Shown here: one piece after another, positions 35,410-42,711 of the stretch
Position numbering within the stretch: the first letter of the stretch is position 1
Layout of the letters: every line of letters begins with the position of its first letter
Source of the DNA: Pseudomonas sp. Irchel s3b2
GTDB lineage: Bacteria > Pseudomonadota > Gammaproteobacteria > Pseudomonadales > Pseudomonadaceae
Direction: 5' to 3'
Length of the DNA stretch: 64,000 nt
NCBI RefSeq assembly: GCF_900187445.1
Contig: NZ_FYEB01000003.1
Location: 372,001 to 436,000 of the forward strand
Notes under the pieces: generated by a model
Told to the model about the DNA's origin: nothing
Database searches by the model: none
The model's input: the letters and a program-made list of their open reading frames with translations, nothing else
Position numbers and translations under genes: made by a program

Positions 35410-36611
35410 TGCGCGCCCCTCAATCGGTCAAACCAGCCAGCCTTGGGTTTGTCCAGGTCTTCGGAGCGTTTGGCCAGCCGTTCGCCGAGGGTGCGCAAGC
35501 TTTGGGTCAGGTTTTCGCGCGGGGCCAGTTCGAACAGACTCACCCCCTGATTCTTGGCGTTGAGCCGCACTTCCGGGCTGTAGGCCAAGACTGCGATAAC
35601 CTCCATGCCGAAGCTTTTGCTCAAGGTGTCGGAGTCTGGCGCGACATTGCGCAGATAGCGGTCTACCAGCAACCGGGCGTGGTCGAGCTTCAGACCTTTT
35701 TCACGCCAGCGGCCGAGCACTTCAAGGTTGCGTCGGCAATCGAGCACATTCTGATCGGTGTACCACAGCAATTTGTCGCAATGGCTGACGAAGGTGCGCA
35801 ACGCTTCGCTGTCCGACTGGCCGGTAAGGTTCACCACGATGTGCTGGAAATGTTGACGCAAGGCGCTGAGCAGCATGTACAGCTCGGCGGCACTGGTCTG
35901 TTCCAGCGGTTCGTCATGGCTGGCGTAGGCGAGAATCCGCAGCCCGGCATCACAGGTGGTGAAGGCGCTGTCGATCAGCGTCGCGTCGAGGCGCCTCAGG
36001 TGTCGCAACGCATCGCCGAAATGAAACGAACTCTCCAGCCCCAGCAATGCAAGGCTGTCGCCACGCGGCAGTCCGAGATCCAGCAACAGCGTCTGCTGAC
36101 CGCTCTTTTGCACCACGTGCGCCAGGTGGTTGGCGAGCAACGCTCCATCGGCATTGCTCTGCGCACCATAAAGCACGGTCAGGTCACCCTGTTGACTCTG
36201 TTGCAGGTTCGGCGCCACGGTCGGCAGGCGTTTGCTCAAGCGTCGCACCAAGCCGGCAACTTCACTGGAGCGCGAGCCGTAAGAGACGAAATCCCGCGCG
36301 CCGGCACGCATGGCGTTGAGCACGAGCTGGTTGTCCATGCCGTCGCCCAAGGCAACGATCGCCAGCATCGGTTTGGCTTCCAGGGCTCCCTCGATCAACG
36401 CGCTCTGGGCCACCACATGTTCACGGTCCAGACCCACGAACACCAGGCTGGCGAAAGTCACGTCCACCAGCGTCAAGAGTTCATCGAGGTTGCCGCCCCC
36501 GGCGCTGATCACTCGGCCCAAAGGGGCCAGCGCACCTTGCAGCCACTCGAAGTCGGTGCTGTTGCGCGTGATCGCGAGGAACGTCTGACTCAGGTTCTGG
36601 GGCTGACTCAT
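35406..36611 (-). CDS. tadZ: Tad pilus localisation protein TadZ (CpaE-like)
   Basis: The start chosen is the ATG at 36611 (MSQPQNLSQ), overlapping the stop of the 23-codon frame upstream; six codons further up is another ATG. The product is 401 residues: an atypical receiver domain (about 15-135) and a ParA/MinD-like domain whose Walker A is degenerate (YGAQSNADGALLANHL). TadZ proteins place the Tad machine at a cell pole. In PAO1 the gene directly upstream is the secretin rcpA. Confidence 0.9.
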   Translation of the reverse strand: MSQPQNLSQTFLAITRNSTDFEWLQGALAPLGRVISAGGGNLDELLTLVDVTFASLVFVGLDREHVVAQSALIEGALEAKPMLAIVALGDGMDNQLVLNAMRAGARDFVSYGSRSSEVAGLVRRLSKRLPTVAPNLQQSQQGDLTVLYGAQSNADGALLANHLAHVVQKSGQQTLLLDLGLPRGDSLALLGLESSFHFGDALRHLRRLDATLIDSAFTTCDAGLRILAYASHDEPLEQTSAAELYMLLSALRQHFQHIVVNLTGQSDSEALRTFVSHCDKLLWYTDQNVLDCRRNLEVLGRWREKGLKLDHARLLVDRYLRNVAPDSDTLSKSFGMEVIAVLAYSPEVRLNAKNQGVSLFELAPRENLTQSLRTLGERLAKRSEDLDKPKAGWFDRLRGAQ

Positions 36612-36679
36612 TGCGATAACCCGCTGCATTTTTCGAAGCAGCCGTTGTCGAGCAAGTACTGCGTGAAACGTCTGCGCAT
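36608..36679 (-). pseudogene. 23-codon frame at the expected rcpA position
   Basis: Between rcpC and tadZ there are only 89 bases. They hold an ATG frame of 23 codons (MRRRFTQYLLDNGC... ending GLSQ) whose TGA overlaps the tadZ ATG in ATGA fashion, just like the other junctions of this operon. A secretin of some 400-450 residues is expected here. The frame could be an in-frame deletion scar of rcpA, a short leader peptide, or chance. No secretin-like sequence is found elsewhere in the window. Confidence 0.4.
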
Positions 36680-36700
36680 GGAGAAGCGTCCTCGCTCGAT

Positions 36701-37630
36701 TCAGGGCGTTTGTTGGGTGACTTCATTGCCGCGGATGACTTCCACGCTCGTCTTGCGCGGTACTGCGCCGCCGGTGGCGGGTTTGGGTGTGCCGGCCAGG
36801 GCCAGTTGACTGAACTGCACCAATTCGCGGTTGGCACTGGCCAGGCTCGCCTGTGAAGCGCGGTTACCGGCCCAGTAATAACTCAGACTTTTTTCTTCGG
36901 CGCTGCGCACGGCCAGGCGCAAAACCCCGACCTGAGCCGCGAGCATCAGACGGCTCAAGAGGGGTTCGGGAACGGCGAGCAAAACGGTGCGGGCATTGGC
37001 GCGCAGTTGTTCCTGCTTGAGTCTTTCTTCGTGGCTGCGTGCCGGGTTGGCCGGCTGGCCATCGTTCATCAACCCCAACTGATCGCCGACACCGAGTACG
37101 CGCAACGCCGGGACCACGACCTGGGCCGATTGCTGGAGATTGTTGGTGTCCATGCGCAGAAACAGCAGGACGTCGACATAGTCGCCGGGGCTCAGTTGAC
37201 CGCCGACATTGATCACGTCATCCGCCGCCACGGCCAGGGCGCGCTCATCGGGGCGGATCATTCGCGCCAGCGCCCCGCCGGTTTCGAAACTTTCATCATT
37301 GAGCCAACTGCCGGCAGTCAGTGTGCGCCAAGGCATACGGCCAATGGCTTGATCGAGACGGGACAGGCTGCCGGCCGGGGCGATGCGGAGTTTTTCCAGG
37401 GTCACGTCGGCGGCGGTGATTGGCTCGAATGGCGCTATGTCTCGCAGCAACACAACCACCGGCTGGCGGGTTGGGTCGTCCACCGACGCGAGTATTGAAG
37501 TTGATGACGTGCCGGGTTGCGCGACGGATTCGGGTGCCGGTTGGCGACTCAGCGCCAGCCCCCAATAACCGGCAATGATGGCGCCTACCAGAAACAGCCC
37601 GGCCAGGCCCATGGTGACGCGACTGTTCAT
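36701..37630 (-). CDS. rcpC: Tad pilus assembly protein RcpC (CpaB)
   Basis: The start chosen is the ATG at 37630 behind GGGAGAG, giving 309 residues. One N-terminal membrane helix (about 8-24) is followed by an SAF domain (VVVLLRDIAPFEPITAADVT, about 65-130) and the RcpC/CpaB domain (GQLSPGDYVDVLLFLRM). The protein is periplasmic and is thought to act with the secretin RcpA, which is not found. It is the first gene of the minus-strand rcpC-tadZABC run and is divergent from flp. Confidence 0.92.
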   Translation of the reverse strand: MNSRVTMGLAGLFLVGAIIAGYWGLALSRQPAPESVAQPGTSSTSILASVDDPTRQPVVVLLRDIAPFEPITAADVTLEKLRIAPAGSLSRLDQAIGRMPWRTLTAGSWLNDESFETGGALARMIRPDERALAVAADDVINVGGQLSPGDYVDVLLFLRMDTNNLQQSAQVVVPALRVLGVGDQLGLMNDGQPANPARSHEERLKQEQLRANARTVLLAVPEPLLSRLMLAAQVGVLRLAVRSAEEKSLSYYWAGNRASQASLASANRELVQFSQLALAGTPKPATGGAVPRKTSVEVIRGNEVTQQTP

Positions 37631-37954
37631 GAAGGCTCTCCCTTTCCTGCTGCGTAACGCCCCCAAGGAGTTCTAATGAGATGACTTCGCAATCAGGCAG
37701 CTATGAACATAGAACTATTTCGCTATTTGACGGTAGCGCAGGTAAAGCAAAAAGCCATTACAGGGCGGTAAATATCTGACAAAAGTAACGGACAGAAGCC
37801 AAAAGCACTGTTTTGTGACGTCAATGAACCGGTTACTACTTAAGCATTAATTGGTTCTTACAGTTGTTGGTCTCGGGTTTGCCGACAATGCTGATGCTGG
37901 CATAGGGGAATCATGTTGCAGCTGTGCAACATCCGCTGTCATAGGAGACACATC
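37631..37954. promoter_or_regulatory. Divergent control region of rcpC and flp
   Basis: This is 324 bp of AT-rich, non-coding DNA between divergent starts. PprB would be expected to act here on precedent from P. aeruginosa, but no binding site can be named from sequence alone. A run of AT-rich sequence around 37690-37860 is the likely promoter zone. A sigma-54 type match was looked for before flp and not found at correct spacing. Confidence 0.5.
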
Positions 37955-38173
37955 ATGTCCTTTACTAAAGTTGTCCAGAAGATCAAAACCGAAATCATTT
38001 TGTTCAAATACCTAGCCAAAGATACCGAGGGTGCTTCGGGTATCGAATACGCGATCATTGCGGGCATGGCCGCGGTTGCATTGGTGGTGTTCATGACGCC
38101 TATCTCGGGTGCGGTAACCGATATTTTTACCGTGCTCAAGGAATCGCTAGTGCCTACTCCTTCTACTCCTTGA
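37955..38173 (+). CDS. flp: Flp type IVb major pilin
   Basis: The start is the ATG at 37955 with TAGGAG ten bases upstream, giving 72 residues. A 26-residue leader ends in DTEG; FppA should cut after that Gly, leaving ASGIEYAIIAGMAAVALVVF with Glu at +5 and Tyr at +6, the Flp signature. The C-terminus is short and ends PTPSTP. It is transcribed away from rcpC and is followed 69 bp later by a response-regulator gene. Confidence 0.95.
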   Translation: MSFTKVVQKIKTEIILFKYLAKDTEGASGIEYAIIAGMAAVALVVFMTPISGAVTDIFTVLKESLVPTPSTP

Positions 38174-38242
38174 TGTCGACCGCTTGCTAACCTGCCAGGG
38201 TGGTTCTAACGTCAACGCTTAGTCCATTGCAGGTGTTTACTC

Positions 38243-38653
38243 ATGAATGCTCCCGCGCTCCCACGCCAACAGCTGCTTCTGGTCGATGATGAGGAAGATG
38301 CGTTGCTGGAACTGGCGGAGTTGCTGGAGGGCGAGGGCTTTACTTGTTTTACGGCAACCTCGGTGAAACTCGCCCTTCATCATTTGACTTGTCATCCTGA
38401 TATCGCGCTGGTGATTACTGATTTGCGGATGCCGGAGGAGAGTGGCATGTCATTGATCAAGCGGTTGCGTGAGCATACGGCTCGTCAGCATTTGCCGGTG
38501 ATTGTGACGTCGGGGCATGCGGATATGGATGATGTGAGTGATATGTTGCGGTTGCAGGTACTGGATTTGTTCCGCAAGCCGATTTATCACGTGCGGTTGT
38601 TGGAGACGTTGAATAATTTGTTTCCGCAGCCTCGGGTGGTGGTTAGTTCCTGA
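38243..38653 (+). CDS. Single-domain response regulator downstream of flp
   Basis: The product is 136 residues, consisting of one receiver domain and no output domain. Acidic pair LLVDDEED, phosphorylatable Asp in VITDLRMPEESG, Ser/Thr in IVTSGHAD and Lys in LFRKPIY are all present, so it should be phosphorylated. Codon usage in its second half drifts to T/G-ending codons (long runs of ttg, gtg, gat), unlike its neighbours. Such proteins work by protein contact, e.g. as phosphate sinks. It is not part of the PAO1 tad cluster as remembered. Confidence 0.88.
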   Translation: MNAPALPRQQLLLVDDEEDALLELAELLEGEGFTCFTATSVKLALHHLTCHPDIALVITDLRMPEESGMSLIKRLREHTARQHLPVIVTSGHADMDDVSDMLRLQVLDLFRKPIYHVRLLETLNNLFPQPRVVVSS

Positions 38654-38690
38654 TCTGCGGTGTAGGTTCCGGGGCATCGCCCTACGGTTT

Positions 38691-38800
38691 TGATCGTTCC
38701 CAGGCTCTGCGTGGGAACGCCTCTACGGACGCTCTGCGTTCGGCTCTTGGGACGCGGAGCGTCCCGGGCTGCATTCCCACGCAGAGCGTGGGAACGATCA
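38691..38800. repeat. GTTCCCACGCTCTGCGTGGGAAC-type inverted repeat
   Basis: TGATCGTTCCCAGGCTCTGC at the left is matched in inverse by the sequence ending GCGTGGGAACGATCA at 38800, over about 28 bases. The centre holds a second hairpin, GGGACGCGGAGCGTCCC. This is a repeat family distinct from the REP type in the rest of the window and occurs only once here. Confidence 0.85.
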
Positions 38801-38810
38801 GACCGAACAA

Positions 38811-39665
38811 TCAGGCAACTGGCCGCCACTGCCCAACCATGTGCTCCAGATCCCCCGCCCCCATCAACTGAAAGTCTCCACTGGACCCCGCCACACTGGC
38901 CATCAGCGTCACTTCACTGGGAAGGCGCACCGGTTTCCTGAACTGCACCGCAATCTCGACGTTTGCCGTCGGCAAATGATCGGTCAGGGCTGCCAGCGTA
39001 CGTGCCTTGTTCCATAGACCGTGGGCGATGGCTTTGGGAAAACCGAAGAGTTTCGCGCTGATCGCACTCAGGTGAATCGGGTTGTAGTCCCCGGACACCT
39101 TGGCGTACCGCCGGCCAATGTCCGCCGGCACTTTCCAGTGGGCCACTTCGGTCAACAACAACGTTGATGCAAACGCTTCCTCGACGGGCTCTCCTTCCAG
39201 TTTGACGCCACGGCAGAGCATCTGGCTTTCCGCTTCCCATAGCGGCCCCAACTGATCGTCGAGTGTCGTCACCAAATCGAACGTCGCACCCTTGGCATGG
39301 GGTTTCAGGTTCTGCACTTTCACGCTGACCCGCACCCGGTGTACGCCGCCCATGGGGCGCAAGATGCGGATGCGATTGCTCAAGTGAATCAACCCCAGCA
39401 GCGGGAACGGAAACGCTTTGGCCGTGAGCAATTGCATCTGCAAGGCAAACGCCAGGATGTGCGGATACGTCGGTGGCAGCAGCCCGTTGTCGGCGAAACC
39501 ACAGACTTTGCGATAAGCCTCAAGGCGTTTCGGATCGACATTGACCCAGCAGTGATAACCCAGGTCGGGCAAGGCACTGCCGGTGATTTTGCGGCGTGTT
39601 ACCGCCTTCACATACAGCGTTTGCAGGCCCGGTTCGCTATTGAGTGTGTGCCAGTCGGTGGTCAT
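38811..39665 (-). CDS. MaoC-like hot-dog hydratase
   Basis: The start chosen is the ATG at 39665 behind GGGAGCC, giving 284 residues. It has two hot-dog units; the second carries the hydratase-type motif YAKVSGDYNPIHLSAISAKL (about residues 180-200) with the Asp/His pair, followed by FPKAIAHGLW. Members hydrate trans-2-enoyl-CoA or -ACP. It begins two bases after the stop of the SDR gene, so it is co-transcribed with it, and the thiolase is divergent. A role in acyl-chain metabolism is inferred. Confidence 0.88.
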   Translation of the reverse strand: MTTDWHTLNSEPGLQTLYVKAVTRRKITGSALPDLGYHCWVNVDPKRLEAYRKVCGFADNGLLPPTYPHILAFALQMQLLTAKAFPFPLLGLIHLSNRIRILRPMGGVHRVRVSVKVQNLKPHAKGATFDLVTTLDDQLGPLWEAESQMLCRGVKLEGEPVEEAFASTLLLTEVAHWKVPADIGRRYAKVSGDYNPIHLSAISAKLFGFPKAIAHGLWNKARTLAALTDHLPTANVEIAVQFRKPVRLPSEVTLMASVAGSSGDFQLMGAGDLEHMVGQWRPVA

Positions 39666-39667
39666 GG

Positions 39668-41020
39668 TCAGGCTCCCAAAACGCTTTGCCCGCAAATGCG
39701 CAACGCTTGCCCGGTAAACGCTCCGGTGCCCGGTTGTGCCAGCCAGGCCACGGCTTCGGCGACGTCTTGTGGCAGGCCACCCTGGCCCAACGAACTCAAG
39801 CGTCGCCCGGCTTCGCGCACGCCGAAGGGCAGGTGCGCGGTCATTTGGGTTTCGATGAACCCTGGCGCCACCGCATTGATGCTGATGCCGCGCTCACTCA
39901 ACAGCGGCGCCCAGGCCTGAGCCAGGCCGATCAACCCGGCCTTGCTCGCGGCATAGTTGGTTTGCCCGCGATTGCCGGCGATGCCGCTGATGGATGCCAG
40001 CAAGATCACTCGGCCGTTGTCGCGCAAGGTGCTGCTGTCGAGCAGAGCCTTGGTCAGCACTTGCGGCGCGTTGAGGTTGACCGCCAGCACTGCGTCCCAG
40101 AATTCCGGGGTCATGTTGGCCAGGGTTTTGTCCCGCGTGATGCCTGCGTTGTGGACGACGATGTCGATGCCGTCGGGCAGAAGTTCGATCAGTTGTGTGG
40201 CGGCGTCTTCGGCGCAGATGTCCAGCGTGATGCCGCGCCCGCCAAGGCGTGCGGCCAGAGCCTCGAGATCGTTTTTGGCCGGTGGTACGTCGAGCAGGAT
40301 CACCTCGGCGCCGTCGCGGGCCAGGGTTTCGGCGATCGAGGCGCCGATGCCGCGAGCCGCGCCCGTCACCAGTGCTTTACGCCCCGACAAGGGGCGAGTC
40401 CAGTCCATCACCTGCGCTTCACACGCCTTCAAGCGTATGACTTGTCCGGAAATGAACGCGCTTTTGGGCGAGAGGAAAAACCGCAATGGGCCTTCCAGTT
40501 GATCTTCGGCACCTTCACCGACATAGATCAGCTGCAACGTACCGCCGCTGCGCAGTTCCTTGGCCAGCGACCGGCTGAAACCTTCCAGGGCACGTTGGGT
40601 GCTGGCCGCGAACGGGTCGCTCAAAGTCTCCGGCGCCCGACCAAGAATCACCAGGTGCGCATGGTGATCGAGGTTTTTCATCAGCGGCTGGAAAAACTCG
40701 CGCAGCTGTTTCAACTGATCGACCTGCACCAGATCACTGGCGTCGTACACCACGGCTTTGAGTTTCTGGCCGTGGCCGGGAATCCACGCGGTGGCCAAGG
40801 TCGGATCGGTGCCGTAGCTGTAAATCGTGTCGGTCAGGCGGTTGGCGAGAGCGCTGACTTTTTCCGTCAGCGGGCCACCGCCAATCAGCAACGCGCCCTC
40901 GATAGGCCGCAATCGGCCTGCTTGCCAGCGTTCCAGTCGTACCGGCGACGGCAGACCCAGGGCACCGACCACACGATGGCCGATGGACGAATTGGCGAAG
41001 TCGATATAACGGTCAGACAT
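39668..41020 (-). CDS. High-molecular-weight 3-oxoacyl-ACP reductase (FabG4-like)
   Basis: The product is 450 residues in two Rossmann-type halves: an N-terminal flavodoxin-like half (1-205) and a C-terminal short-chain dehydrogenase with VTGAARGIGASIAE (about 215), NNAG-like HNAGITRDK, Ser in LASISGIAG and YxxxK as NYAASKAGLIG (about 360). This two-domain form is typical of HMwFabG, which reduces 3-oxoacyl-CoA or -ACP. It forms an operon with the MaoC gene and is divergent from the thiolase, as in PAO1 around PA4785-PA4786. Confidence 0.9.
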   Translation of the reverse strand: MSDRYIDFANSSIGHRVVGALGLPSPVRLERWQAGRLRPIEGALLIGGGPLTEKVSALANRLTDTIYSYGTDPTLATAWIPGHGQKLKAVVYDASDLVQVDQLKQLREFFQPLMKNLDHHAHLVILGRAPETLSDPFAASTQRALEGFSRSLAKELRSGGTLQLIYVGEGAEDQLEGPLRFFLSPKSAFISGQVIRLKACEAQVMDWTRPLSGRKALVTGAARGIGASIAETLARDGAEVILLDVPPAKNDLEALAARLGGRGITLDICAEDAATQLIELLPDGIDIVVHNAGITRDKTLANMTPEFWDAVLAVNLNAPQVLTKALLDSSTLRDNGRVILLASISGIAGNRGQTNYAASKAGLIGLAQAWAPLLSERGISINAVAPGFIETQMTAHLPFGVREAGRRLSSLGQGGLPQDVAEAVAWLAQPGTGAFTGQALRICGQSVLGA

Positions 41021-41150
41021 GGATCACGCTCCAGCAGCTGGGATTAAAAGTGTGGACCATGAACGGCAATTAGTCGTTCGACCCACGAGATACGGCCTAC
41101 GCTTGATCATTGCAGGTTAGTTTGTAACCGGACTTTCAGGGAGCACAGAA

Positions 41151-41258
41151 CCTGTAGAAGCGAGCTTGCTCGCGAAGGGGCCGGCACATTTAACATCGCT
41201 GTTAACTGACACACCGCTTTCGCGGGCAAGCCGGATCGCCGCACCGCCGCTCCTACAG
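41151..41258. repeat. REP doublet with a GGTGCGGCGATCCG insertion in one arm
   Basis: The left arm is CTGTAGAAGCGAGCTTGCTC; the right arm, read in inverse, is GTAGGAGCGGCGGTGCGGCG continuing into ATCCGGCTTGCCCGCG. The extra block of about 16 bases is shared with the doublet at 48956-49063. The linker (CACATTTAACATCG, TAACTGACACACCGC) matches other doublets. Confidence 0.85.
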
Positions 41259-41302
41259 GGGGCTTGTGGTCACAATTGAATATCAGGAAGGAGAGCTTTT
41301 TC

Positions 41303-42580
41303 ATGACTCAGCTGCGCCGCGTCGCGATTATCGGTGGTAACCGTATCCCCTTTGCCCGGTCCAACGGGCCGTACGCCACTGCCAGTAACCAGGCGATGTT
41401 CACCGCAGCGCTGGAAGGCCTGATCGAACGCTATAACCTGCACGGTGTGCGCATGGGCGAAGTGGCAGCAGGGGCGCTGCTCAAGTATTTGCGAGACTAC
41501 GGCCTGACCCGCGAATGCGTGCTCGGCTCGCGGTTGTCGCCAATGACGCCGGCCTACGACATCCAGCAAGCCTGCGGCACGGGGCTGGAGGCGACGTTGT
41601 TGGTGGCGAACAAAATCGCCTTGGGGCAAATCGAATGTGGCATTGCCGGTGGCGTCGACACCGCCTCGGACGTACCGATCGGTGTCAACGAAAGCCTGCG
41701 CAAGATCCTCTTGCAGGCCAACCGCGCCCGAAGTACCGCCGACAAACTGAAAACCTTCCTGCAACTGCGTCCCCGCCACTTGATGCCCGACTTTCCAAGC
41801 ATCGGTGAGCCGCGCACCGGCCGGTCGATGGGCGAACACTGTGAATTGATGGCCCAGACCTGGAGCATCCCGCGTGACGAGCAGGATCAACTGACCCAGG
41901 AAAGCCATCAGAAACTGGCCGCGTCCTACGCCGAAGGCTGGCACAACGATCTGATGACGCCGTTCCTCGGCCTGACCCGGGACAACAACCTGCGCCCGGA
42001 TCTGACCCTGGAAAAACTCGCCTCACTGAAACCGGCCTTCGAGAAAAGCGCCAAGGGCACCCTGACCGCGGGCAATTCCACGCCACTCACCGATGGCGCG
42101 TCGGTGGTGCTGCTGGGCAGTGAGGAATGGGCGAAAGAGCGCGGCTTGCCGATCCTCGCCTATTGGCGTGACGGCGAAGCGGCGGCGGTGGATTTCGTCA
42201 ACGGAGCCGAAGGGCTGCTGATGGCGCCGGCTTATGCCGTGCCGCGTTTACTGGCGCGTAATGGCCTGACCTTGCAGGACTTCGATTACTACGAAATCCA
42301 TGAAGCGTTCGCCGCGCAAGTATTGTGCACATTGAAGGCTTGGGAGGATCCGGAGTTCTGCAAAAACCGTCTCGGCCTCGACGCACCGTTGGGCTCCATC
42401 GACCGCAGCCGCCTCAACGTCAAGGGCAGCTCACTGGCCGCCGGGCACCCGTTTGCCGCTACCGGTGCGCGCATCGTCGCCAATCTGGCGAAGCTGCTGA
42501 ACGCGGCGGGCAAGGGCCGAGGGTTGATCTCGATCTGCGCCGCCGGCGGTCAGGGCGTGACGGCAATTATCGAGCGTTGA
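41303..42580 (+). CDS. Acyl-CoA thiolase (acetyl-CoA C-acetyltransferase, FadI-like)
   Basis: The start is the ATG at 41303 behind AGGAAGGAG, giving 425 residues. The acyl-accepting Cys is in IQQACGTGLEA (about residue 92), the catalytic His in YEIHEAFAAQ (about 343) and the second Cys in SICAAGGQGV (about 413); SSLAAGHPFAATGAR is the third thiolase signature. The enzyme cleaves or forms 3-oxoacyl-CoA. Divergent from the FabG/MaoC pair, it suggests a small acyl-CoA pathway, direction not determined. Confidence 0.92.
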   Translation: MTQLRRVAIIGGNRIPFARSNGPYATASNQAMFTAALEGLIERYNLHGVRMGEVAAGALLKYLRDYGLTRECVLGSRLSPMTPAYDIQQACGTGLEATLLVANKIALGQIECGIAGGVDTASDVPIGVNESLRKILLQANRARSTADKLKTFLQLRPRHLMPDFPSIGEPRTGRSMGEHCELMAQTWSIPRDEQDQLTQESHQKLAASYAEGWHNDLMTPFLGLTRDNNLRPDLTLEKLASLKPAFEKSAKGTLTAGNSTPLTDGASVVLLGSEEWAKERGLPILAYWRDGEAAAVDFVNGAEGLLMAPAYAVPRLLARNGLTLQDFDYYEIHEAFAAQVLCTLKAWEDPEFCKNRLGLDAPLGSIDRSRLNVKGSSLAAGHPFAATGARIVANLAKLLNAAGKGRGLISICAAGGQGVTAIIER

Positions 42581-42618
42581 TTATTGGTTGTTCTGATTTG
42601 TTCAGGCAGTGACGCCCC

Positions 42619-42686
42619 CATCGCGAGCAGGCTCGCTCCCACAAGGACAACGCAAATCCTGTAGGAGCGGGCTTGCCCGCGATTGG
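42619..42686. repeat. REP pair with short linker
   Basis: CATCGCGAGCAGGCTCGCTC followed by an opposed unit GTAGGAGCGGGCTTGCCCGC, with about 25 bases between. It lies between convergent thiolase and chemoreceptor genes, where it could serve as a bidirectional transcript end. Confidence 0.8.
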
Positions 42687-42711
42687 CCGCGTAGCGGCCA
42701 CCGGTATCCGG

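Noticed and set aside
37900..37940. Possible sigma-54 promoter (TGGCAT ... TTGCA) before flp
   Set aside because: The GG and GC elements are about 19 bases apart; sigma-54 promoters need them about 12 apart.
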